Assembly: GCF_010747415.1 (NCBI RefSeq) | Contig: NZ_JAAGNZ010000001.1 | Span: 1,550,001 to 1,614,000, forward strand | Length of the DNA: 64,000 nucleotides | Origin: Spirosoma agri | GTDB lineage: Bacteria; Bacteroidota; Bacteroidia; Cytophagales; Spirosomataceae | Direction of reading: 5' to 3' | Made by a program: the position numbers and the translations under genes | The notes under the pieces: model-generated | The model's input: the letters and a program-made list of their open reading frames with translations, nothing else | The model's database searches: none | What the model was told of the DNA's origin: nothing | In this document: positions 7,775 through 16,750 of the stretch, piece by piece | Numbering within the stretch: the first letter of the stretch is position 1 | How the letters are laid out: the number at the start of each line of letters is the position of its first letter

Positions 7775-7831
7775 TTTTTACTAAGGCACAACTGCCGGTA
7801 CTAAATACCGACAACGCTATAAACGTTTGGG

Positions 7832-7867
7832 AGCCCTTCAATTAGTTGAGGGGCTTCTGTTTTTTAT
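7832..7867 (+). terminator. Terminator of the small lipoprotein gene
   Basis: AGCCCTTCAA-TTAG-TTGAGGGGCT pairs over ten positions with one G-T pair, and TCTGTTTTTTAT follows. It lies 57 bp after the stop codon. Confidence 0.75.
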
Positions 7868-8136
7868 ACTGGTCGTACTGCCAGGGAGCGCCTACCAAAA
7901 GAATAAACAGGCTATCTGTCAAGTGATACGTCTTTTAGTAAGCGTTTCTCGTGTTGGTATGGACTCGTTTGTACGATCACCGTTGCTTAAGAACGATGCA
8001 CAGGCCATTATGATTTCACATTCTGGCATTTTCTAGTAGCCCTTTCCCCTTCCCGCTTGACTGCCACTGTGTTGTCAATGACTGTGTCTATTTGTATGCC
8101 AATTTCGTTTCACCCTTCTGACCTTACCAAAAATCC

Positions 8137-8189
8137 TTTTAAACGAAAATAGCCTCCTGGTCGATCCAGGAGGCTATTTTCGTTTAAAA
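8137..8189 (-). terminator. Very long perfect hairpin terminator after the susD-like gene
   Basis: Two 24-nt arms (8137-8160 and 8166-8189) are exactly complementary around a 5-nt loop (TCGAT). The GC-rich half (GCCTCCTGG) is nearest the loop and the outer half is A/T-rich, ending in a T-tract on the minus strand. It lies 17 bp beyond the stop codon of the gene ending at 8206. The same stem could also stop traffic from the plus-strand side. Confidence 0.85.
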
Positions 8190-8205
8190 CACTATAAACC
8201 AGGAA

Positions 8206-9957
8206 TCAATAACCAGGATTCTGCTTAAGAATGTCTTTACCCTGGTAATCAATCTGCGTTTGCGGAATCGGGAAATACTCATCCTTATTCGCGGTGAATT
8301 TAGCCCCTGCGTAACCCGTCGGTAGCTTCACGCTCTCGTAGGCCAGGAAGGCATTCAATACCGTTGCTGCATTACCCCAACGAACGAGATCGTAGAAGCG
8401 GTGACCTTCGCCGGATAACTCCAGTTTACGTTCGAACTGAACAGCCGTACGAGCTGCGTCTTTACTAGCAAACGCAGTTGTATAGTTGCTGATCACATAA
8501 TTCGCAGCATTTTTGCCATCAGACCCTTTTACCCACGTGTCTGCATTGGCAGCCCGGGTTCTGATCTGATTAATGTAGGTACGAGCCACTTCCAAACTAC
8601 CCACTTCGATTTCGGCTTCAGCTGCCATCAGCAACACATCGGCATAGCGAATAATGTTGTAATTGATAGCCGAATACCCATCTGTCCAGGAACTACCATC
8701 CGTTAGGCTCTTATCCTGCGCACGATAGAAGATGAACTTCTTGGGTGAAAACGGACCTGCATAACTTTGGTCACGAATCCAGTCAAGACCTGGGTGAACC
8801 TGCCAATCCAGATAAGGAATTCCCCGACGGCCTATCGACCAATCCAAACGTGGGTCAACTGGTCCGGAATCAGGCGTGAAGTCTGCTTTTGAGGCAATAC
8901 CCTGATCGTTTTTCAACTGGTTGGAGCCTGAATTATACGAACCATCCAATAAAGGTAAACCCGTAGAACTAACCCGGAATGAGTTCGCTAGCTCAAAGCT
9001 AGGTGCGAAAAATCCGCAGCAACCGGCAGGACCATTCGATCCCGTGTTGTAAGGAAAGTTCAGGTCCAATTCCTGCGCTGAGTTGCTAACGTCACCCGTG
9101 TTAACGGCGGCCTGAATCGCGAAAATAGACTCCTGGCTATTGTCTTTGGCCGCATTGAACAGATCCGTGTAGTTCGTTACTAAACCATACTTCTTACCAT
9201 CCGATGTTGTACCGCTGGCAATAACCTGGTCAAACAGAGTTTTCGCGTCTGAGTACTTCTTCTGATAGAGATAGGTCTTAGCCAGGTAAGCTGTCGCTGC
9301 CCATTTATTGGCCCGGCCTACTGCACCCTGCGTAGCGGGGAGGTTATCAACGGCATATTTAAAGTCAGTTTCAATTTTTGACCAGATGTCCGTAGCGTTC
9401 GTAACCTTCTCAATGCCTGATCCGTAATCAAGCGTCTCGTCTATATACGGAACCATGTTGAACGAGCGCTTCAATTCAAAATGGTAGTGAGCCCGCAGAA
9501 AACGAGCTTCCGCCGTTATACGTGTCTTGTCGGATGAGGTAACGTCAGAACCGGCAGAAGCAAGCGCGCGAATGGCTGCATTGGCCCGGCTGATCCCTTC
9601 ATACATACCCCGCCATTTGTCATTGATATCACCATTTGTTGGTAATATTTCGTAACGCTGAAAGGTATTGAAGTTGGTGTTACCGCCACCATCACCGGAG
9701 TTCGAACCTTTGTTGGCTTCCCCCCCTGAAACGCTACCCCGCACCCAGTTGTAGGAGCTGGTAGCTCTGGAGAATCCCCGTCCATTCAATTGAGCGTAGG
9801 AAGAGAGCAACAGTGCCTCGAGTCCAGCTTTTGATGTGGTCTGGCTCAGGGCCAGCTGACCAGTAGCCGGTACATCTAGAAACTTGTCTTTACAGGCAAA
9901 CGTAACCAGCGTAAGCATTGCCGTTACCGTTACACCCTTTATAATGGTCTTTTTCAT
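8206..9957 (-). CDS. RagB/SusD-family nutrient-binding outer-membrane lipoprotein
   Basis: SusD-type lipoproteins sit on the cell surface as a lid on a SusC channel and bind the glycan or peptide ligand. The 583-residue protein has a lipobox VTFAC (Cys near residue 22), then the SusD N-terminal motif KFLDVPATGQLALSQ, TPR-like helices in the first third, and the C-terminal SusD motif block (RRxxLSGEGHRFYDLVRWG, residues about 515-540, and EYFPIPQTQID near the end). It follows its susC partner by 87 bp on the same strand. No degradative enzyme is attached, so the ligand cannot be predicted. Confidence 0.95.
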   Translation of the reverse strand: MKKTIIKGVTVTAMLTLVTFACKDKFLDVPATGQLALSQTTSKAGLEALLLSSYAQLNGRGFSRATSSYNWVRGSVSGGEANKGSNSGDGGGNTNFNTFQRYEILPTNGDINDKWRGMYEGISRANAAIRALASAGSDVTSSDKTRITAEARFLRAHYHFELKRSFNMVPYIDETLDYGSGIEKVTNATDIWSKIETDFKYAVDNLPATQGAVGRANKWAATAYLAKTYLYQKKYSDAKTLFDQVIASGTTSDGKKYGLVTNYTDLFNAAKDNSQESIFAIQAAVNTGDVSNSAQELDLNFPYNTGSNGPAGCCGFFAPSFELANSFRVSSTGLPLLDGSYNSGSNQLKNDQGIASKADFTPDSGPVDPRLDWSIGRRGIPYLDWQVHPGLDWIRDQSYAGPFSPKKFIFYRAQDKSLTDGSSWTDGYSAINYNIIRYADVLLMAAEAEIEVGSLEVARTYINQIRTRAANADTWVKGSDGKNAANYVISNYTTAFASKDAARTAVQFERKLELSGEGHRFYDLVRWGNAATVLNAFLAYESVKLPTGYAGAKFTANKDEYFPIPQTQIDYQGKDILKQNPGY

Positions 9958-10044
9958 AATGGAATTTACCTAAGATTAGATAATTAATGGTTAGTAGTAG
10001 CGAGTTTATCTAGTCGTAAACCCGCTACTTATTATCTATTCAGT

Positions 10045-13000
10045 TTAGAAACCAAAGCTCAAACCAACGTTGTAGCCACGCGTAACTGGGTAGTTACCGA
10101 TGTCAATCCCAAAGTTCTGGTCAGCTGATCCACCAACGGCAGGATCTAAACCGGTGTACTTCGTGATCGTGAACAAGTTAGTTGCCGATGCCGAAAGCCG
10201 TAACCGACTTAGCTTGATGCGATCCAACAGAGCTTGCGGGAACGTGTAGCCCAGCGTCAGGTACTGTAACCGGCCATACGAACCGTTTTCTACGTAATAC
10301 GAGTTAGCCACCTGGTTTGTGCTGAAGTTCGATGTGTTCTCGAAAATAGGCACATTCGTGTCTGTATGCGTTGGCAACCACGAATCTTTCACCCGAGCAC
10401 TAACAGCCGCTCCTGGGAAGGATGGGTAGAAGTCGGTATACCATTTCGAGTTGTTAAAGATTTTGTTGCCAAGCGACGCATAAAGCTGCGTGTTCAGGTC
10501 AAATCCTTTGTACTTCAACGTCAGCGTGACACTACCGGTGAATTTCGGAATCGGGCTGCCCAGATACACACGGTCGTCATCATTGATAACTTTATCGCCG
10601 TTCGTGTCCTGATACCGGAAACGACCTGGGGCCGCTCCACTCTGCGTAGCCGCAGCGGCTACTTGCTCTTTGCTTTCGAATAGGCCAACAACTTTGTACC
10701 CGTAGAAGGACGAAAGGTCATGGCCGGGCTCATTCCGAATAACGGGTGTGCTCAAACGCTGTCCATTCGCGGTGAAGAACGGTACGGATGGAGCAATGGC
10801 CGTGATCTTGTTGTCCAAGATACTACCAACCGCTGTAACCTCGTAACCCAGTTCTCCCGTAACGTTACCGCGTGTCGTAACCAACAGGTCAATCCCTTTA
10901 TTACGCATACTAGCAACGTTTACGTAAGGCGCATTGGCACGCACACCTACAACGCCAGGAAGGGCTAATGGATACAGCAGATCTTTCGTATCCTTCTGCC
11001 AGAAGTCAAGCACTACTTCTAACCGGTTGTTGAAAAACGCGCCGTCAATACCGATGTTCGATGTGATACTGGTTTCCCATTTCGCATCGGGGTTACCAAT
11101 CTGACTGCGGTAGTTTCCGGACTGTACAGACGTGTTGGCTCCCGTAATGTCGTAGCTATTTGCTGCGTTGGTGCCGTACAAAGTAAGCTGGTTCGTTGCA
11201 CTCAGGTAGTTGGAGTTACCCATTAGCCCGTAACCACCACGAACTTTCAGGTCAGATACCCACGAGAGGTTTTTCATGAAATCCTCCGACGAAAGTCTCC
11301 ACGCTGCCGAAACGGCGGGGAATACACCATACCGGTTAGATGGCCCGAATTGCGAAGAACCATCACGACGAACAACACCCGTCAGGATATACTTGTCGTT
11401 GTAAGTGTACCGAGCCTGGCCGAATATTGAGTAGAAATTATTACCCTTTCCGTAGTAACTGTTTACGTTACGGGTAGCACCAGGCGTAGTCGTACCGATC
11501 GTCACGTAGTTTGGATCGGTCGTGAATGGGTTCAGACCCGAGCCGTTGATACCCCGACCGCTACCTGTGTTCAGGGCTTCGATACCCGCCAATACGCTAA
11601 TGTCGTGAATACCGAACTTCTGCTTATACTGCGCCGTGTTAGTGAAGGTCCAGGTTAAACCAACGTTCGCCCCTTCGTTATACACGTAGTTCGTATTGTT
11701 CTCCGAGTTCTCGTACTGAGCCCGGTTGTACGAGTTGTTGTAGTTGCTGAAGTAAGTGCCACCTAAGCTACTACGCAGGGTCAACGCAGGAATAACATCG
11801 TATTCCAGATAAGCGTTACCGAAAGCGAACAGGTTGTAGTTAAGGTTATCCTTAGCGCCTATCCGGTTGGCCACTGGGTTACGGGCATTGTTGAAGCCAG
11901 GTGCAGCCGTTCCCGCATAGCCACCAAACACGTTGTAGACCGGAACGATCGGTGCCTGACGGAAAGCGAGCAGAATGTCATTCTCGTCAGCGGCAACGCT
12001 GGAGTTGTTGTTCGTGCTGTTACCGAGCGTGCTACCCGTGCTACCCTGTAGTCCCGTTGTTGATACATACGCTAACTGGATATTTTCGCCAAACCGTAAT
12101 TTTTTCGTGATATCAAACTCCGTATTGACCCGGAATGTGTAACGAGAAAAATTGTTGTAGGTGATAATACCGGCCTGATTCTGCATTCCCAAGCTGAGGT
12201 AATACCGGCTTGATTCCGTACCACCCGAAAAGCCCAGCGTATGACGCATCAATGGTGCAACGCGCGTAATCTCTTTGTACCAGTCTGTACCCTGTTTGTT
12301 GGCCGCAATCACGTTGTAGATAGCACCGTTTGCAGGGTTGATGTTGTATTTCAGCTGCTCAGCGGCTAAGTCCACTGCCGATGCTGCCAGGCCACTCCGG
12401 CTTCCGACCAGCAGGTAGTCCGGAAGAACAGGTGTCTGTCCCGTGCCATACTGCCCATTGGCGATACCGGTGAAGCTGTCAGGTCCAACGGCTGTACCAA
12501 GTTGATACAGGTCATTCTTGCGTGCCTGCCAAGTCCAGTCAGCCTGCTCCTGTGGATTCAGGATCTTCTGGCCACGACCTGGGTCCGTTGCGCCGTACAA
12601 ACCGTCGTAGCTAATGCTCAGTTTCTGAGCCCGACGTTGTCCTTTTTTCGTTGTCAGAACGATAACGCCCGAGGCAGCCCGTGCTCCATAAACGGAAGCC
12701 GAAGCCGCATCTTTCAGAACCGTTGTCGTTTCGATGTCATCAGGTGCGATGTACTGAATGCTCTGCGTAGGCACTCCGTCAACGACGTACAAAGGCTGGT
12801 TACCACCGAATGAACCGAAGCCCCGAACCCGAACCTGGCTGGTCGTACCTGGCTGACCATTCGTGATAACGGTCAGACCAGCAACCCGACCCTGTAATTG
12901 CTGCTCAACGTTGGTCGAAGGCACAACTTTCAACTGGGCTGGTTTTACGGTCGATACCGCTCCTGTTACGTCCCGGCGATTCTCAGTCGAATACCCCGTT

Positions 13001-13335
13001 ACAACGACTTCGCTCAGAGCGGTTGCATCATCCTGCAATAGTACGTCTACTGCCGTACGGTTGCCAACGGTTACTTCCTGCGTTTTAAATCCAATAGCCG
13101 AAATGACAAGCACTGGACTGGCGCCCCGAAGATTCAGGGCATATTCTCCATTGGCATCGGTGGCTGTACCTGTAGTTGTTCCTTTTAGAACAACGTTGGC
13201 ACCCGGAACTGGTCCATCTGCGCCGGTGACCTTACCAGTCACGCGACGGTCCTGAGCGGAAGCATTCAAGCTCCACAGCAGCATAACTGCACCTAAAAAA
13301 GAGGTATGCAGAAGTCTGTAAAGTGTTGACTTCAT
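10045..13335 (-). CDS. SusC/RagA-family TonB-linked outer-membrane transporter
   Basis: This 1096-residue protein is the channel partner of the SusD-like protein downstream. It has a signal peptide (1-28, ending NASAQ), a carboxypeptidase-regulatory-like beta-sandwich (about 30-105), a TonB-box-like EVVVTGY, a plug domain (LQGRVAGLTV, VRVRGFGSFGGNQPLYVVDGVP, SVYGARAASGVIVLTTKKG) and a 22-strand barrel ending in the aromatic residue of GLSFGF. Length and motifs fit the family. No sigma or anti-sigma gene is adjacent. The start at 13335 gives the signal peptide directly. Confidence 0.96.
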   Translation of the reverse strand: MKSTLYRLLHTSFLGAVMLLWSLNASAQDRRVTGKVTGADGPVPGANVVLKGTTTGTATDANGEYALNLRGASPVLVISAIGFKTQEVTVGNRTAVDVLLQDDATALSEVVVTGYSTENRRDVTGAVSTVKPAQLKVVPSTNVEQQLQGRVAGLTVITNGQPGTTSQVRVRGFGSFGGNQPLYVVDGVPTQSIQYIAPDDIETTTVLKDAASASVYGARAASGVIVLTTKKGQRRAQKLSISYDGLYGATDPGRGQKILNPQEQADWTWQARKNDLYQLGTAVGPDSFTGIANGQYGTGQTPVLPDYLLVGSRSGLAASAVDLAAEQLKYNINPANGAIYNVIAANKQGTDWYKEITRVAPLMRHTLGFSGGTESSRYYLSLGMQNQAGIITYNNFSRYTFRVNTEFDITKKLRFGENIQLAYVSTTGLQGSTGSTLGNSTNNNSSVAADENDILLAFRQAPIVPVYNVFGGYAGTAAPGFNNARNPVANRIGAKDNLNYNLFAFGNAYLEYDVIPALTLRSSLGGTYFSNYNNSYNRAQYENSENNTNYVYNEGANVGLTWTFTNTAQYKQKFGIHDISVLAGIEALNTGSGRGINGSGLNPFTTDPNYVTIGTTTPGATRNVNSYYGKGNNFYSIFGQARYTYNDKYILTGVVRRDGSSQFGPSNRYGVFPAVSAAWRLSSEDFMKNLSWVSDLKVRGGYGLMGNSNYLSATNQLTLYGTNAANSYDITGANTSVQSGNYRSQIGNPDAKWETSITSNIGIDGAFFNNRLEVVLDFWQKDTKDLLYPLALPGVVGVRANAPYVNVASMRNKGIDLLVTTRGNVTGELGYEVTAVGSILDNKITAIAPSVPFFTANGQRLSTPVIRNEPGHDLSSFYGYKVVGLFESKEQVAAAATQSGAAPGRFRYQDTNGDKVINDDDRVYLGSPIPKFTGSVTLTLKYKGFDLNTQLYASLGNKIFNNSKWYTDFYPSFPGAAVSARVKDSWLPTHTDTNVPIFENTSNFSTNQVANSYYVENGSYGRLQYLTLGYTFPQALLDRIKLSRLRLSASATNLFTITKYTGLDPAVGGSADQNFGIDIGNYPVTRGYNVGLSFGF

Positions 13336-13647
13336 AGGTTGGTGAAAAAATTGGTTTGAGGTATTGTACTTATTCTATAGATAAATTAATCATACAAATA
13401 TTATAGCTGTTTAATCATATTCCAAAGTAGAATCCGAATAAAATTCAGCACATTGGTCTTAGTGAAGTACAAAATCTAGGTAAAATCACTCAATGTAACT
13501 GTGCAATCGATTGTATTTCAATTAATTACTGGCTAACAAGCTGATTAATATGCCATCAGTATTTTCTTAAAATTTCTTAAAAAATTTCTGAAAACATTGA
13601 AGACAAGCCATTCAAAGGCTATTACTAAGGTTTATCTTTGCTTACAT
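13336..13647. other. Divergent promoter region between susC and the NFACT gene
   Basis: The 312 bp are A/T-rich and non-coding. They hold several A-tracts (13555-13590), a CAATCGATTG palindrome at 13504-13513 and the -7 element at 13633-13640. A TTG at 13597 opens the NFACT frame early but is not the likely start. I see no clear promoter for susC. Confidence 0.5.
13633..13640 (+). promoter_or_regulatory. -7 promoter element of the NFACT gene
   Basis: TATCTTTG matches TAnnTTTG exactly, 7 bp before the ATG at 13648. The transcript would be leaderless or nearly so. No good -33 TTG stands 19-21 bp upstream. Confidence 0.45.
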
Positions 13648-15342
13648 ATGCATACTAATTACTACTTTCTTCGTCAGCTTGCGCCCGCTCTCGAAATGCA
13701 GTTGACCGGGCTCCGATTTGTTGAATGTTTCAGCCAGGATCGGGATGAAGTTGTGCTTGTTTTTGCACAGGCGAAGGGAAAACAGAATTATTATAAGCCG
13801 TTTTATATCAAAGCAACGCTGCGTCCGGACTTCTCGGGTATACTGTTTCCGGAGTCGGTCCAACGGGCCCGAATAAACAGTGTCGATCTGTTCGATGAAG
13901 TAACGAGCCTGATACCAGATGAGGAAGCTGCTCTACTGGAACATGGTACTGGCGACACGACAATCAACCATCGACCCGGCCGGGCTGTGGTGGGTGTGCG
14001 ATCTTTTCTGAACGAGCGCTGTCTGGCGATTTTGCTCGACGATAACTACACGATGTTGTTCAAGTTTTTCGGTAACCGGCCCAACCTGCTCGCCTTTCGC
14101 GAAAATACCGTCATTGACCTGTTCAACCAGAAACTGGTAACCGACCAGCAATTGGTTCTCGATGCGCTCGATCGACCAATCGACCAATCGTGGGATGCGT
14201 TCGTCCGAGCAGGGTTCGACCACCGAAAATTATTCCCGACGTTTGGTAAGGTTGTTAATGAGTATATCCAGAAGCAGAACGTAGCTGGGGGAGAGCAGCA
14301 GTGGGCCTTGATACAGGACATAGTACGCCAGCTCGAGAATCCGCGCTATCATCTGATTCAATTTCATCATAAGCCAACGCTCAGTTTGCTGCCGTTGGAC
14401 GATCAGCCGACGGGTGATGAGGCTGGCCAGTCACGTTACCGGGTGTTCGACGATCCAATTGAAGCGGCCAATCGCTTTTTCATCGCTTATAACGGCCTGA
14501 ATACGTTTGAGCGCGAGAAGGGCGATATTCTCCGGTTATTGGAGAAACGGCGAAAACGGGCTGAAGTCCTGATCGACGTGAACCTTCAGCGGATGATGGA
14601 TCGGGAAGAAGGAGCCAGCCATGAAGAAATCGGGCATATCCTGATGGCGAATCTACACGATATTCCTGCCGGGCCTGGGACAAAATCGCCCGAAACAGTC
14701 ACCCTGACAGATTTTTACCGCGATCAACCGATAACGATCAGGCTAAAACCGGATCTAAGTCCGCAGAAAAATGCGGAGAATTATTACCGGAAAGCCAAAA
14801 ATGAAAAGCTGGAAGAGGATTATCTGACTGCGCAGATTAAGTCTCGCGAGGAGGAAATGTCGACCATCGATCGGCAGAAGATCGATCTGGAGGCTATTCA
14901 GACATTAAAAGCACTACGTCGGTACAGCAAGCTGCATAGCCTGTTACAGGACCAGCCGGGAGGTCAGGGATCAAGTGAGGGTAGTTCGGCACCGATCTTT
15001 AAGGAAGTAATTGTCGATAAGTTTAAGATACTGATTGGCCGAAATGCAAAAAATAACGATCTGCTGACTCAGAAATACGCCTTTAAAGACGACCTGTGGC
15101 TTCACGCCCGCGATGTGTCGGGCTCGCATGTCATCATTAAATACCAGGCGGGTAAGCCATTTCCGAAAAATGTAATCAAGAGGGCCGCCGAGCTGGCTGC
15201 CTGGAATTCAAAACGTCGTACAGATAGTTTGTGTCCCGTGATCGTGACGCCTAAAAAGTTTGTACGCAAGCCGAAAGGACTGGCTGAGGGGCAGGTTATC
15301 GTCGAGAAAGAAAGCAGTATACTGGTTGTGCCAAGAGAATAA
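13648..15342 (+). CDS. NFACT-family protein (RqcH/FbpA-like) with NFACT-R domain
   Basis: NFACT proteins bind tRNA and 50S subunits; RqcH in other bacteria adds Ala tails to stalled nascent chains. The 564-residue product starts MHTNYYFLRQLAPALEMQL, has an NFACT-N-like first half, a long helical coiled-coil middle (NAENYYRKAKNEKLEEDY to about residue 430) and a C-terminal NFACT-R/DUF814 domain (KFKILIGRNAKNNDLLTQK, DDLWLHARDVSGSHVIIK). The frame extends upstream to a TTG at 13597. I choose the ATG at 13648 because it matches the usual family N-terminus and lies just after a -7 element. The residues needed for Ala tailing cannot be judged without alignment. Confidence 0.87.
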   Translation: MHTNYYFLRQLAPALEMQLTGLRFVECFSQDRDEVVLVFAQAKGKQNYYKPFYIKATLRPDFSGILFPESVQRARINSVDLFDEVTSLIPDEEAALLEHGTGDTTINHRPGRAVVGVRSFLNERCLAILLDDNYTMLFKFFGNRPNLLAFRENTVIDLFNQKLVTDQQLVLDALDRPIDQSWDAFVRAGFDHRKLFPTFGKVVNEYIQKQNVAGGEQQWALIQDIVRQLENPRYHLIQFHHKPTLSLLPLDDQPTGDEAGQSRYRVFDDPIEAANRFFIAYNGLNTFEREKGDILRLLEKRRKRAEVLIDVNLQRMMDREEGASHEEIGHILMANLHDIPAGPGTKSPETVTLTDFYRDQPITIRLKPDLSPQKNAENYYRKAKNEKLEEDYLTAQIKSREEEMSTIDRQKIDLEAIQTLKALRRYSKLHSLLQDQPGGQGSSEGSSAPIFKEVIVDKFKILIGRNAKNNDLLTQKYAFKDDLWLHARDVSGSHVIIKYQAGKPFPKNVIKRAAELAAWNSKRRTDSLCPVIVTPKKFVRKPKGLAEGQVIVEKESSILVVPRE

Positions 15343-15345
15343 AAA

Positions 15346-15385
15346 CGGGTCAGTGCGCAACTGAAAGCAGAAGCGCACTGACCCG
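15346..15385. terminator. Bidirectional terminator between convergent genes
   Basis: CGGGTCAGTGCGC (15346-15358) and GCGCACTGACCCG (15373-15385) form a perfect 13-bp stem with a 14-nt loop. A-rich bases precede it, so the minus strand reads into TTTTTA, and ATTTACTATTG follows on the plus strand. It serves the NFACT gene and the glycosyltransferase gene. Confidence 0.85.
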
Positions 15386-15390
15386 ATTTA

Positions 15391-16602
15391 CTATTGTTCC
15401 ATTGTAACGCTCATGGCAGCTACCATAAGGCGGTTCATTTCGTTCCAGGTATGATTCCAGGAATTTTCCTTTAAAAACGCGTCAATCGCTTCCCAATCGG
15501 TTGGATGTTGGCCATTGAGGGCTTTCTCGATCGCCACCTCAAAAGCTTCGGCTGAATCGGCAATCTGAACGAAATCGGCATTACCATACGTGCGCACAAC
15601 GTCGCGGATAGGCGTAGACACGACTGGCAAACCAGCTGCCAGGTATTCAGGCGTTTTGGTTGGGCTAATAAACTCGGTAGAATTATTGAGCGCGAAAGGA
15701 AGCATACCGATCGTCCAGTTGCTGAAATAAGCGGGCAGATCTTTATACGCTTTCATCCCCAGGTAGTGAATATTGGCCCCTTGCGGTAATAGCGCCCGAT
15801 CAATCTTAACGATCGGTCCAAGTAAAATAAACTGCCACTCAGGTCTCCGCGTGGCTAGCTCACCGAGGAGTTTATAATCGAACCGCTCATCGATAACACC
15901 ACTGAAACCGATGCGTGGATTGGACAATGCCCGTTGATCGGCCGGGTCTGGTTGGGGCTGGCGAGCTACCGAAAAGTGAGGGAAATCGATGCTGCTTGGG
16001 AACGCAAATACTTTTGGATGCCGATTCCGTTTGGCTTCGTAGAGGCTATATCCACCCGTGAATACCACGTCGGCCCGATCGATAAGCCGCTTTTCCTCCG
16101 CCAGCAGTTGCGGTGGTGCTCCCCAGAAGGCCGATAGTTCATCCATGCAGTCGTAAACGGTCAGACTTGGCTGAAGGTGATCGCTGAACAACAGGGACAT
16201 GGGCGTATAGTACCAGGCTATAAAAGATTCAACGTGCTCTTTCTGGATAAACTCATCGATAAGTTGACGTTGCAGACGAATGGCTTCATCAGGCTTGGTG
16301 CCGTGGGGCAAATGAGGTACCAGCACTGTTAGCCCGTCGGCTTGCTTGCAGTAGTCGAGCCGCAGTTCTGTATCCCAGATCGGTTCTTCCAGAAACCAGA
16401 CGCGGTAATTCTTCATTGCCCGGTTCATTAGATGCTGGGGCCGCTGGTAAACGAAATTCCATCGAAGGTGCGAAAAACAAATCAGGTCATGGACGTCATC
16501 GGCTGGAAACGAAGGAAGGTGATTGGCACCAGCCGTCATGGCTGGGCGACCAGGCAGATTGACAGCATTGGCTGAATCAGGCGTTGAGTCCGTAATTTTC
16601 AT
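15391..16602 (-). CDS. Glycosyltransferase, GT-B fold (GT4-like)
   Basis: The 403-residue protein has a GT-B architecture. Its N-terminal domain contains the HLRWNFVYQRPQHLM motif (about 45-60), and the C-terminal donor-binding domain shows GFSGVIDERFDY (about 232) and the E-x7-E-like segment SPTKTPEYLAAGLPVVST (about 318-335). Proteins of this type are often found with UDP-galactopyranose mutase in other bacteria; no such gene is adjacent here. The acceptor and donor sugars are not known. It lacks a signal peptide, so it acts in the cytoplasm. The first 35 residues are low in conservation-like features; a later start is possible. Confidence 0.82.
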   Translation of the reverse strand: MKITDSTPDSANAVNLPGRPAMTAGANHLPSFPADDVHDLICFSHLRWNFVYQRPQHLMNRAMKNYRVWFLEEPIWDTELRLDYCKQADGLTVLVPHLPHGTKPDEAIRLQRQLIDEFIQKEHVESFIAWYYTPMSLLFSDHLQPSLTVYDCMDELSAFWGAPPQLLAEEKRLIDRADVVFTGGYSLYEAKRNRHPKVFAFPSSIDFPHFSVARQPQPDPADQRALSNPRIGFSGVIDERFDYKLLGELATRRPEWQFILLGPIVKIDRALLPQGANIHYLGMKAYKDLPAYFSNWTIGMLPFALNNSTEFISPTKTPEYLAAGLPVVSTPIRDVVRTYGNADFVQIADSAEAFEVAIEKALNGQHPTDWEAIDAFLKENSWNHTWNEMNRLMVAAMSVTMEQ

Positions 16603-16750
16603 AAACAGTTTTCAGGGGAGAGTTAATAAATCAGTCCAATCATTAATTAACTGGACTTGTAATCCTCTAAATTAAAAAACCTGACCGTATATGAAATGTT
16701 GATCCGCAAAATAATTAATTGAGCGAGTGGCCATTGTTTCCGCCATCATG

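Larger units (their letters stand above)
7775..8205. other. Intergenic region between two convergent genes
   Basis: These 431 bp hold two terminators, listed separately. A 69-codon plus-strand frame from 7827 overlaps the first terminator and has no family resemblance. I see nothing else in it. Confidence 0.6.

Noticed and set aside
7459..7791. 110-codon minus-strand open frame over the small lipoprotein gene
   Set aside because: The plus strand gives a lipobox and a downstream terminator. The minus product lacks a credible start, domain or terminator.
7827..8036. 69-codon plus-strand open frame
   Set aside because: It begins at the terminator of the preceding gene, has no family features and reads into non-coding sequence.
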